46,136 nt of DNA from an uncultured Flavobacteriales bacterium (lineage in GTDB: Bacteria; Bacteroidota; Bacteroidia; Flavobacteriales_D; Parvicellaceae). Below are positions 17,199 to 25,158 of this stretch, one piece after another; positions within the stretch are counted from its first letter, which is position 1, and each line of letters starts with the position of its first letter. The notes under the pieces were generated by a model. The model saw only the letters and a program-made list of their open reading frames with translations. It was not told the origin of the DNA and made no database searches. The stretch lies in contig CAJWIX010000007.1 of the NCBI GenBank assembly GCA_913042175.1, positions 1 through 46,136 on the forward strand, in the 5' to 3' direction. A program made the translations under genes and the position numbers.

Positions 17199-18638
17199 GT
17201 GAAAATATTTTATGCCATATTTTTTATTATTTCCACTCAAACTGCTGTAGGACAAATTGAGGCACTCTTTGACGTTAAACAATTTCGTCAAAATGACCAA
17301 CATTTTATCGAAACATATCTGTATATATATGGTAATTCTCTTCGCAATAATTTAGACACATCTAATTACGATAAATCAGTTGAAGTTCTTCAGTATATTG
17401 AAAATGACAAAAATGAAATTGTTGATTTTAAAAAATATAATATTTCAGGTAATGCTCAAAGCATAAACAGGAACGGAATCCTTGATCAACAGCGATTTTC
17501 TTTGGTTGACGGAGAATATACCATTAACTTAAAACTAAAAGACATTAATGACACAACCAATAAAGAAGAACATCTACAGAAGATAAGCTTAATCAAAGCT
17601 ACAAAAACCATGTTTTCAGATATTGAGTTATTAGATAGATATTGGAAAAGCGATAGCTCAACTAAACTGAACAAATCTGGCATAGAAATGATTCCTTTAG
17701 TCACTACTTATTTTGGGCCAGAGTTCAATAAACTTGCCTATTATTCAGAAATATATTTTGATGAGGAAACAAAAAAGAATCACGAAAGTTTACTCTTAAC
17801 GCAATCTATTCTAATAAAAGAAAGTGGTGAAATCGCTGGACAGTATAACAAACTTAAAAAAGTATCTACATCATCTGTATTTCCCATTTTAAACAGTTTT
17901 GATTTAAATAATTTACCTACTGGAAATTACATACTAAAACTCAACTTGATTGATAAAAATCAACAATTGATTAATTCACAAGAATTATCTTTCCAGCGAA
18001 CAAACCTAAATAACAGCATGAAATTAAATAGATTAAATGCAGTCTCCATAATGAACACATTTGCTCATGATTTACCATCAGACTCACTTAATGAATTTAT
18101 GAAATGTTTGGTTCCCTTAGCATCTAACCTAGAAAAAAACATTATTGACAACAAACTTGAAGAAATTGATGACACCTTAAAAAGACAGTTTATATATAGT
18201 TTTTGGTACAACAGGTATCCTTCAGATCCTGCATTATTTTGGAATAAATATAAAAATGAAGTCAAAAAAACCAATCAACTTTTTGGCACTAAAGTTAGAA
18301 GAGGTTATCAAACAGACAGAGGTAGAATTTATTTAAAATATGGTCCGCCAAACACTATAACAGACCGACCTAATGAACCAAGTGCCTACCCCTACCAAGT
18401 TTGGCATTATTACAAAATAGGCAGATTCAATAATAAACGTTTCATTTTTTATTTACCAGATTTAGTATCTAACGATTACGTTATATTACATTCAAATCTT
18501 CAAGGTGAATATTTCAACAATAATTGGAAAACTGATCTACACAGTAGAAATACACCAGGCAGAAGTGTTGATGCACTACAAAACCCCAATGACACACAAT
18601 GGGGAAGCAACAGTAACTTATTCTTTATAAACCCTTAA
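17199..18638 (+). CDS. Secreted GWxTD domain protein
   Basis: A 479-residue protein starting at GTG, with a signal peptide (KIFYAIFFIISTQTAVGQ). The N-terminal two-thirds look like beta-sandwich repeats. The C-terminal region FWNKYKNEVKKTNQLFGTKVRRGYQTDRGRIYLKYGPPNTI is the GWxTD domain, here with GYQTD, followed by YQVWHYYKIGRFNNKRFIFY. The function of these Bacteroidota exported proteins is unknown. A TAACTTTA at 17171-17178 is a near match to the -7 consensus, without a clear -33 element. It is followed directly by a GT2 gene whose start lies two bases after this stop. Confidence 0.88.
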   Translation: MKIFYAIFFIISTQTAVGQIEALFDVKQFRQNDQHFIETYLYIYGNSLRNNLDTSNYDKSVEVLQYIENDKNEIVDFKKYNISGNAQSINRNGILDQQRFSLVDGEYTINLKLKDINDTTNKEEHLQKISLIKATKTMFSDIELLDRYWKSDSSTKLNKSGIEMIPLVTTYFGPEFNKLAYYSEIYFDEETKKNHESLLLTQSILIKESGEIAGQYNKLKKVSTSSVFPILNSFDLNNLPTGNYILKLNLIDKNQQLINSQELSFQRTNLNNSMKLNRLNAVSIMNTFAHDLPSDSLNEFMKCLVPLASNLEKNIIDNKLEEIDDTLKRQFIYSFWYNRYPSDPALFWNKYKNEVKKTNQLFGTKVRRGYQTDRGRIYLKYGPPNTITDRPNEPSAYPYQVWHYYKIGRFNNKRFIFYLPDLVSNDYVILHSNLQGEYFNNNWKTDLHSRNTPGRSVDALQNPNDTQWGSNSNLFFINP

Positions 18639-18640
18639 GA

Positions 18641-19657
18641 ATTAACACAGCCGTTGTCATATTAAACTATAATGGAGAAAATTGGTTAAAAAAATTCCTA
18701 CCTATTTTTTTAGAACACTCCATTAATGAAGCTGAAGTAGTTGTAATTGACAATGGTTCATCAGATAATTCTGTTAATTACATTTCATCTAACCACAACG
18801 AAGTAAAGATTATTCAGATTGAAAACAATTTAGGTTTTGCTGGAGGATACAATGAGGGGCTAAAACAACTTAAAAATGACTATTTTATTATTGTAAATTC
18901 AGATATTCAAGTTACGCCAAACTGGATTACTCCTATGACAAGAATATTGTCAAAAAACGAAAATGTAGTTGCGGTACAGCCAAAAATTCTTAGCTACAAT
19001 AAAAAACAAGAATTTGAATATGCTGGAGCTGCTGGAGGATTTATTGATAAACATGGTTATCCTTTTTGCAGAGGTAGAATTTTAAACTTCGTTGAGCAAG
19101 ACCTTGGTCAATACAATACATGTCATGAAATATTTTGGGCATCAGGAGCATGTATGGCTGTTAAATCAAATGAATTTTTCAAAGTTGGTGGTTTTGATGC
19201 AGATTTTTTCGCTCATATGGAAGAAATTGACCTTTGCTGGAGATGGAAAAATGCGGGAAAATCCATTATGTATACCAATGAATCTAAAATTTACCATGTT
19301 GGTGGTGGAACTTTATCCTATGAAAGCCCTCGTAAAACATTTTTAAACTATAGAAATAACCTATGGATGATTCATAAAAATTACGCTGGTAAAAGTCCAC
19401 TATTTATGAAAATTTTCATCCGGCTACTGCTTGACCAATTGTCATTTTACAGGCTAATAATTCTAGGACAGTTTAGAAATGCAATCAGTATTTTTAAAGC
19501 ACACCTTAATTATTACTCTTCATTAAAAACACTACACCAAAAAAGAAAGAAAATTAAAAAAACAACATTTAGTCGAATGAAGGGATACTTTAAAAAATCT
19601 ATTGTTTGGGAATTTTTCATTTTACAAAATCGTACTTTTAAAAAACTTCAGTTTTAA
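18641..19657 (+). CDS. Family 2 glycosyltransferase with probable ATT start
   Basis: The frame encodes the complete GT2 N-terminus (TAVVILNYNGENWLKKFL, VVVIDNGSSDNS, NLGFAGGYNEGL, FIIVNSD), all upstream of the first ATG at 18935. The frame opens at 18617 after a TAA at 18614, and no ATG, GTG or TTG precedes the conserved strand. ATT at 18641, two bases after the GWxTD stop, gives 338 residues and the typical opening (M)NTAVVILNYNG; ATT at 18620 is an alternative. NSD is the metal-binding motif, and HMEEIDLCWRWKNAGK the acceptor-side ED motif typical of rhamnosyltransferase-like GT2 enzymes. The substrate is unknown. Its stop overlaps the next ATG by one base. Confidence 0.85.
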   Translation: MNTAVVILNYNGENWLKKFLPIFLEHSINEAEVVVIDNGSSDNSVNYISSNHNEVKIIQIENNLGFAGGYNEGLKQLKNDYFIIVNSDIQVTPNWITPMTRILSKNENVVAVQPKILSYNKKQEFEYAGAAGGFIDKHGYPFCRGRILNFVEQDLGQYNTCHEIFWASGACMAVKSNEFFKVGGFDADFFAHMEEIDLCWRWKNAGKSIMYTNESKIYHVGGGTLSYESPRKTFLNYRNNLWMIHKNYAGKSPLFMKIFIRLLLDQLSFYRLIILGQFRNAISIFKAHLNYYSSLKTLHQKRKKIKKTTFSRMKGYFKKSIVWEFFILQNRTFKKLQF

Positions 19658-20370
19658 TGAAAATTTTCACCCTTTTAAGTTTTATCACTTTTACATGTTT
19701 TGTAAACAACCAAATTCATGGTCAATTCGACTTTGATAAGCAACTTAAAAAAGTAGAACACAACAGCGATATAATTGACCCTATATATGGGATAACTATT
19801 TATGAACCTTTAAATCTATATCTACACTCAGACTCAACAAGAATGGAAGAAGGATATGCTGTAAATGGATGGAAAGAAGACCATTATTCTACAGGTGAAT
19901 TATTACATAAAGGATACTACATTGAAGGTCAACTTAAAGTGTATAAAAACTTTTACCCTAATGGTAATGTAGAACGCAACTTTAAAGCCATAGACAGTTT
20001 TAAATCGAAATTGACTTTATTCTTTCCTAATGGTAATATTAAAAGCAAGATTAGCTATTCCAATGACTTTGCTATGGAATGGACAGATTACAATACGAAT
20101 GGAAATGTATCTTTTTATGAGAAATACAATAAGGATAAAATGTCACATGATAGTAAAGTGTTCTATTATGAATCCGGAAACATCAGAGATGAGCTTACCA
20201 TTGATCATAAAAAGAAGAAAACCTACATCTATACAGAATATTATGAAAATGGCAACATTAAATTAAAGGGCCATTTGAAATTTGATATGGGTATTTATGA
20301 TTATGTTAAATATGGAACATGGCACCACTATGATGAAGATGGCACCAATCATAAAAAAGACCACTATTAG
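19657..20370 (+). CDS. Secreted YwqK/MORN-like repeat protein
   Basis: A 237-residue protein with a signal peptide (about 1-22, FVNNQIHGQ). The body carries about five repeats of the form (F/Y)(F/Y)xxGN(I/V)xxx: FYPNGNVER, FFPNGNIKS, YNTNGNVSF, YYESGNIRD and YYENGNIKL. These are the short beta-hairpin repeats of the MORN-variant/YwqK family, which in Bacteroidota are exported proteins of unknown role. It overlaps the GT2 stop by one base (TAATG) and converges on hutH with a 4-base overlap. Confidence 0.85.
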   Translation: MKIFTLLSFITFTCFVNNQIHGQFDFDKQLKKVEHNSDIIDPIYGITIYEPLNLYLHSDSTRMEEGYAVNGWKEDHYSTGELLHKGYYIEGQLKVYKNFYPNGNVERNFKAIDSFKSKLTLFFPNGNIKSKISYSNDFAMEWTDYNTNGNVSFYEKYNKDKMSHDSKVFYYESGNIRDELTIDHKKKKTYIYTEYYENGNIKLKGHLKFDMGIYDYVKYGTWHHYDEDGTNHKKDHY

Positions 20371-21863
20371 TCAAATCCTTTTTTCAAAAAATTTTCAGAT
20401 TTAATCATTAATTCATGAAGAATTACATCTTCTTCTATAAATGGAATTTCAGAAGTATAGGTTTCATAGAGTTTCATGATAATTTCTGATGACTTTCTTG
20501 GTTTTCTAAATCCAAATGCCTGAGCAGCAACTAATAATTCAATGCTCAGTATTCTTTGAACATTTTCCAATATTTCCTTCAATTTCACCCCTGATATAGA
20601 ACCCATACTAACATGGTCCTCTTGACCATTAGATGATTCAATACTATCCACACTTGCAGGATGTGATAATATTTTGTTCTTACTTACAATACTTGCTGCA
20701 GTATATTGAGGTATCATAAAACCAGAATTTAAGCCAGGGTTTTTAACTAAAAAAGGTGGCAATCCTCTAGAACCAGAAATCATTTTATAAATTCTTCTTT
20801 CTGAAATTGCACCCATTTCAGCCATAGCTATTCCAATAAAGTCCATGGCATAAGCTAATGGTTGACCATGAAAATTTCCAGCAGAAATTATTTTGTCATC
20901 TTCCTCTATAATGATTGGATTATCTGTAACTGCATTAATTTCAATTTCAACCTTTTTAATAAAATCCAAATAAACATCATAAGATGCACCATGAACTTGC
21001 GGAATACATCTAAATGAATAGGGGTCTTGAACATCTTTATCTTTTACTTTTTCTAAGTCACTTCCTGATAATAAATCGCGAATTTTTTCAGAAATATACT
21101 GCTGACCTTTGAATGGCCTTAGTAAATGTACATGATGGTTGAAAGGGCTTAAATTGCAATTAAATGCATCAAGAGAAAGAGCAGATATTGAATTGGACTG
21201 ATTGAATATTTTTTGACATCTCAATGCAGCATGTACTGCATATGCACTCATAAATTGAGTGCCATTAAGTAATGCAAGACCCTCTTTACTATCAAGTTTA
21301 ATTGGCTCTATATTTAATTCTTTATGGACATCAATTGAATTTGTTTTAGTGTTTTTAAAATTTACTTTACCATCACCAATAAGAGCAAGAGCTATATGAG
21401 CTAAAGGAGCTAAATCACCAGATGCTCCCAATGAACCTTGCTCAAAAACAACAGGTAAAATATTATTATTAAAAAAATATATTAATCGCTCAATGGTAGT
21501 TATTTTAACACCTGAAAAACCTCTTGTTAATGACTGCACTTTTAATAACAGCATCATTTTTACCAGCTCTTCATCAATTTCATCCCCAAATCCACATGCG
21601 TGTGATTTTACTAGGTTAATTTGTAGTTCTTTTAATTGGGTAGATGAAATCACTTCATTACAAAGTGAGCCAAAACCAGTATTAATACCATAATGAAGCG
21701 CATCACTAGCGTTTATTTTCTTTTCTAAATACGCTCTGTTTGAAACTACTTTTTCAACAACCTCTTCACTTAATTTCAAATGAAGCTTTTTTTCAAATAT
21801 TGAGTTTATATCAATAATTGACAACTCCTTTGTCGTTATTTCAAAAAACAAATGATCACCCAT
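20367..21863 (-). CDS. hutH: Histidine ammonia-lyase
   Basis: A 498-residue cytoplasmic enzyme that removes ammonia from histidine to give urocanate. GSLGASGDLAPLAH contains the Ala-Ser-Gly triad (about 147-149) that forms the MIO cofactor, and HYGINTGFG holds the catalytic Tyr (about 58). LLNGTQFMSAY, DNPIIIE, SAGNFHGQPLA and the late SSNGQEDHVSMG are further family signatures. Length is normal. The ATG overlaps the hisS stop by 8 bases (ATGGGTGA), so it is coupled to hisS. The other hut genes seen, hutG and hutF, lie about 13 kb away. Confidence 0.97.
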   Translation of the reverse strand: MGDHLFFEITTKELSIIDINSIFEKKLHLKLSEEVVEKVVSNRAYLEKKINASDALHYGINTGFGSLCNEVISSTQLKELQINLVKSHACGFGDEIDEELVKMMLLLKVQSLTRGFSGVKITTIERLIYFFNNNILPVVFEQGSLGASGDLAPLAHIALALIGDGKVNFKNTKTNSIDVHKELNIEPIKLDSKEGLALLNGTQFMSAYAVHAALRCQKIFNQSNSISALSLDAFNCNLSPFNHHVHLLRPFKGQQYISEKIRDLLSGSDLEKVKDKDVQDPYSFRCIPQVHGASYDVYLDFIKKVEIEINAVTDNPIIIEEDDKIISAGNFHGQPLAYAMDFIGIAMAEMGAISERRIYKMISGSRGLPPFLVKNPGLNSGFMIPQYTAASIVSKNKILSHPASVDSIESSNGQEDHVSMGSISGVKLKEILENVQRILSIELLVAAQAFGFRKPRKSSEIIMKLYETYTSEIPFIEEDVILHELMIKSENFLKKGFD

Positions 21864-23211
21864 TTATTTCATGTGTAATTTGTTTAAGTTGAATGGATTT
21901 TTGTTCACCCGTAATCATATCTTTTAACTCCAAACTCATATTATCATTAAAATTATCACTAATAAATAAAACATATGGTATGTTATTTTGATTAGCGTAT
22001 TTGAGCTTCTTCTTTAGTTTATGCTGTTTGTCAGGATATATCATCGATCGCTTTGACAATTCTCTTAGTTTTTCAGCAACTTTAAATGCATTTGAAACAG
22101 CATTAGATTGATCAATAATTAAAAATTCTGGCCCAAGAGAAATCTCGTCTGGAAATAATTGACTTTCATTTAATACATCATAGATTCTTTCTGCACCGAA
22201 GGAAATACCAACTCCAGAAATATCTTTTAAGCCAAATAGAGCAGTTAAATTATCATACCTTCCACCTCCAACAATACTGCCCATGTTATAATCATTAAGG
22301 ACTACTTCAAAAATAGTTCCTGTATAATAATTAAGTCCTCTTGCTAATGTTAAATTCAATGTTATATTTTTTAATCCTAACTGATTACAATTTTCGAAAA
22401 TATAACTTATTTCCTCTATACCTTCCAATCCGAGTTCGGTGGCTCCTACTCTACTTTTCAGCCATGATATTATATCTTTATAATCATTACCTAAGTCAAA
22501 TATAGATTCAAACATGGTTGTACATGATGGGTTATTGATTTGATCAGCTAATTCGGCCAATACTTTCTCTTTACCCACTTTATCTAATTTGTCAATAATA
22601 ACCGTAATCTTATTAAAATTAGACGATTCTCCACAAGAGGAAATTAAAGCATAAAGAATCTTTCTATTGTTTAAATGTATAGTGTGATTAGGTAATTTGA
22701 GTGCTGAAAGTGCGTGATTAATAATGTGAATTAATTCTAATTCAGCATTTAAAGAAGTTGTGCCAACTACATCAACATCACATTGATAAAACTCCCTATA
22801 CCTACCTCTTTGAGGTCTATCTGCTCTCCAAACAGGTTGTATTTGGTATCTTTTGAAAGGAAAAGAAATGTCGTTTAAGTGTTGTACCACATATCTTGCA
22901 AAAGGCACTGTAAGATCATATCTAAGCGCTTCTTCAGAAAACTGATGATCAGAAACGCCTTCAGATTTACTTACTTGATTTAATGCTTGTTCAAACTTTG
23001 CACCCCTCTTTAATAGCTTAAATAGCAATTGATCACCTTCATCTCCATACTTACCAGTTAAAGTAGACAGCTTTTCCATAGATGGAGTTTCTATAGGAAG
23101 AAAACCAAATTGTTGAAAATGTGATTTTAATACATTAAAAATGTAATTTCTTTTAGCCACCTCTTCTGGCGAAAAATCCCTTGTACCCTTTGGTATATTT
23201 GGCTTACTCAT
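21856..23211 (-). CDS. hisS: Histidyl-tRNA synthetase
   Basis: A 451-residue class II synthetase. The start MSKPNIPKGTRDFSPEEVAKRNY is the family opening. Motif 2 is seen in RYQIQPVWRADRPQRGRYREFYQCDVDVVG, and the histidine-specific motifs in LARGLNYYTGTIFEVVL and GSIVGGGRYDNL. The C-terminal anticodon-binding domain begins near FLIIDQSNAVSNAF. It reads directly into hutH with an 8-base overlap, pairing histidine charging with histidine breakdown. Confidence 0.98.
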   Translation of the reverse strand: MSKPNIPKGTRDFSPEEVAKRNYIFNVLKSHFQQFGFLPIETPSMEKLSTLTGKYGDEGDQLLFKLLKRGAKFEQALNQVSKSEGVSDHQFSEEALRYDLTVPFARYVVQHLNDISFPFKRYQIQPVWRADRPQRGRYREFYQCDVDVVGTTSLNAELELIHIINHALSALKLPNHTIHLNNRKILYALISSCGESSNFNKITVIIDKLDKVGKEKVLAELADQINNPSCTTMFESIFDLGNDYKDIISWLKSRVGATELGLEGIEEISYIFENCNQLGLKNITLNLTLARGLNYYTGTIFEVVLNDYNMGSIVGGGRYDNLTALFGLKDISGVGISFGAERIYDVLNESQLFPDEISLGPEFLIIDQSNAVSNAFKVAEKLRELSKRSMIYPDKQHKLKKKLKYANQNNIPYVLFISDNFNDNMSLELKDMITGEQKSIQLKQITHEING

Positions 23212-23251
23212 AAGGAACTAAAATATAAATTTAAAAAGCAACGTATGATTA

Positions 23252-23287
23252 AAAATAAAAAAACCTCGCATAGCGAGGTTAAAAAAA
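23252..23287 (-). terminator. Terminator after tRNA-Ser
   Basis: A perfect 8-bp stem, AACCTCGC (23262-23269) with GCGAGGTT (23273-23280), and a 3-base loop lies just downstream of the tRNA on the minus strand and runs into a T-rich tail (TTTTTTTATTTTT). The flanking A run on the other side would also allow some plus-strand function. Confidence 0.8.
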
Positions 23288-23288
23288 G

Positions 23289-23373
23289 CGGAGAGTGAGG
23301 GATTCGAACCCCCGGTACCTTTCGGCACAATGGTTTTCAAGACCACCGCATTCGACCACTCTGCCAACTCTCC
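23289..23373 (-). tRNA. tRNA-Ser (UGA anticodon)
   Basis: Read on the minus strand, the acceptor stem GGAGAGT pairs with ACTCTCC, followed by discriminator G. The anticodon loop CTTGAAA gives anticodon TGA. A long variable arm (GTGCCGAAAGGTAC region) is typical of class II tRNA-Ser, and the T-loop is GTTCGAATC. The 3' CCA is not encoded. It is flanked by a promoter element and a terminator and so looks like a single-gene unit. Confidence 0.97.
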
Positions 23374-23382
23374 GTGAGAGCG

Positions 23383-23390
23383 CAAAAATA
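23383..23390 (-). promoter_or_regulatory. -7 promoter element of tRNA-Ser
   Basis: Minus-strand TATTTTTG (followed by CGC) matches TAnnTTTG and ends 9 bases before the tRNA 5' end, a fitting distance for transcription start just upstream of the tRNA. No clear TTG is seen at -33. Confidence 0.45.
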
Positions 23391-23462
23391 GAAAAAACAT
23401 TTATTATTGATAATATTTATAAAAATAAATAATAGAAAGATTTAGAATAGTAAATTTAGGTC

Positions 23463-24380
23463 ATGTCTTGGGATATTTGGATTAACAGCTATCAGCAATA
23501 TTTAAGAATAGAAAAATCATTATCTATTCACACTATTGATGCATACAAAAGAGACATAAAAAAGCTTGGTCAATATTTCACATCTATTGAAACCCCCAAA
23601 AACCCAAAAGATGTTCAATATGAAGATTTTATGGGATTTTTAGCTCAACTTCATCAAGAGAAAATTTCAGCGAGAACTCAATCAAGAATTATTTCAAGTA
23701 TAAAATCATTTTATAAATTCCTTTTTTTAGAAAAAGAAATAACAACAAATCCAAGTGACCTTATTGAATCTCCTAAAATTGGAAAAAAATTACCAGAATT
23801 TTTAACCATTGATGAAATTGATCTTTTAATTCAAAGTATAGATAGAAGTAAAAAAGAAGGTGAACGAAATTTAGCCATGTTAGAAGTGCTATATGGATGT
23901 GGATTAAGAGTGTCCGAACTTATTGATTTAAAAATATCTGAAATATATTGGAAAGAAGGTTTTATTAGAATAATTGGAAAAGGAAATAAAGAAAGATTAG
24001 TCCCATTAGGGAAAATAGCTTCTAAACACCTTAATATTTACATTAAAGAAGTTAGAGTACATCAAAAAAACATTAAAGAACAATTTATAGACCATGTCTT
24101 CATAAATAAAAACGGAACAAAACTTTCAAGAGTGATGATCTTTAAGATCATTAAATCTTTAAAGCAACAGTCTGGAATAAATAAAAATATATCCCCTCAT
24201 ACATTAAGACATTCATTTGCAACTCACCTAGTTGAAGGTGGTGCTGACCTAAGAGCAGTGCAAGAAATGCTTGGACATCAATCCATAACTACTACAGAGA
24301 TATATACACATTTAGACAGGAACTATCTAAAACAAACTATTTTGGATCATCATCCTATGGAAAAGAAACACAATTATTAA
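23463..24380 (+). CDS. xerD: Tyrosine recombinase XerD-like
   Basis: A 305-residue site-specific recombinase of the size and layout of XerC/XerD, which resolve chromosome dimers at dif. The N-terminal SAM-like DNA-binding domain covers about 1-100. The catalytic set is complete: R149 (GCGLRVSEL), K173 (GKGNKER), H246 and R249 (SPHTLRHSF), H272 (GHQS) and nucleophile Y281 (TEIYTH). There are no nearby repeats, att-like sites or cargo, so a housekeeping role is more likely than a mobile-element integrase. XerD rather than XerC is a judgement from overall similarity. Confidence 0.9.
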   Translation: MSWDIWINSYQQYLRIEKSLSIHTIDAYKRDIKKLGQYFTSIETPKNPKDVQYEDFMGFLAQLHQEKISARTQSRIISSIKSFYKFLFLEKEITTNPSDLIESPKIGKKLPEFLTIDEIDLLIQSIDRSKKEGERNLAMLEVLYGCGLRVSELIDLKISEIYWKEGFIRIIGKGNKERLVPLGKIASKHLNIYIKEVRVHQKNIKEQFIDHVFINKNGTKLSRVMIFKIIKSLKQQSGINKNISPHTLRHSFATHLVEGGADLRAVQEMLGHQSITTTEIYTHLDRNYLKQTILDHHPMEKKHNY

Positions 24381-25081
24381 AAAGGATTCGTAGCCCAAAC
24401 ATTTAGCTCAGGAATAAAACCCCTAGAATCCATTTCAATGGTTGAGATAATAGCGTGTGCTATTTCCTTTGAAGTCAGTTTTTTAGGTTCCTCTTCTCTT
24501 TCATCCCTATTTTTATTATTGAATGCCGTTGGAACCTCACTAGGGTTAACTAACATCACTCTGATGTTATCTCTCCTAAGTTCATGCCTCCAACATGAAG
24601 ATAGTCCTCTAAGTGCAAATTTTGATGCACAATAAACAGAACCTGAGGCAAAGCCATTTGTTGAAGCCGTAGATCCAACATTAATAATGGTCCCAAACTG
24701 TTGCGTTTTAAAAAACTTAACCACTTCCTGAGTCATCATGGTAAGTCCATAAACATTTGTACTAAATACTTCTTCAAAATCACTAACCTTTATCTCATCT
24801 AACTTTGAAAATGAACCAATACCAGCATTATTAACTAGTACGTCTATGCCTCCCATAGAATGAAAGGCATCTAAAACTTTAACCGCAATGTTATTATACT
24901 TAGTAACATCTAAATGAATAGGAATGGCATTAATTTCACTTGCCACTCGATCTAACTTAGATTTATCTCTTCCTGTTATACTAACAACTGCCCCTTGTGC
25001 AGCTAATTGTTGAGCTGTGGCTTTTCCAATTCCTGAACTACCACCAGTAATCAATACCTTTAATCCCCTAACTTTTGTCAT
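24377..25081 (-). CDS. Short-chain dehydrogenase/reductase (SDR)
   Basis: A 234-residue classical SDR. LITGGSSGIGKATA (about 10-23) is the nucleotide-binding TGxxxGIG motif, VLVNNAGIG the NNAG motif, and YCASK the catalytic YxxxK, preceded by the Ser of NVGSTAS. ITGRDKSKL after strand 2, with basic residues and no Asp at the end of the strand, suggests an NADP(H) preference. The substrate is unknown. It converges on xerD with a 4-base overlap. Confidence 0.9.
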   Translation of the reverse strand: MTKVRGLKVLITGGSSGIGKATAQQLAAQGAVVSITGRDKSKLDRVASEINAIPIHLDVTKYNNIAVKVLDAFHSMGGIDVLVNNAGIGSFSKLDEIKVSDFEEVFSTNVYGLTMMTQEVVKFFKTQQFGTIINVGSTASTNGFASGSVYCASKFALRGLSSCWRHELRRDNIRVMLVNPSEVPTAFNNKNRDEREEEPKKLTSKEIAHAIISTIEMDSRGFIPELNVWATNPF

Positions 25082-25158
25082 TTGATTTCAATCTTAGTTA
25101 AAAATTAATAATTTAACGTTAATATAATGTTTATATTCCATAAATAAATGATTTCACC

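Noticed and set aside
23218-23400. 60-codon frame across the tRNA-Ser
   Set aside because: It is a by-product of the tRNA gene and its terminator and contains no protein motif.
23463-24380. XerD as an integrase of a mobile element next to tRNA-Ser
   Set aside because: No direct repeat of the tRNA end, no cargo and no phage genes are seen; size and motifs fit the housekeeping XerC/D type.
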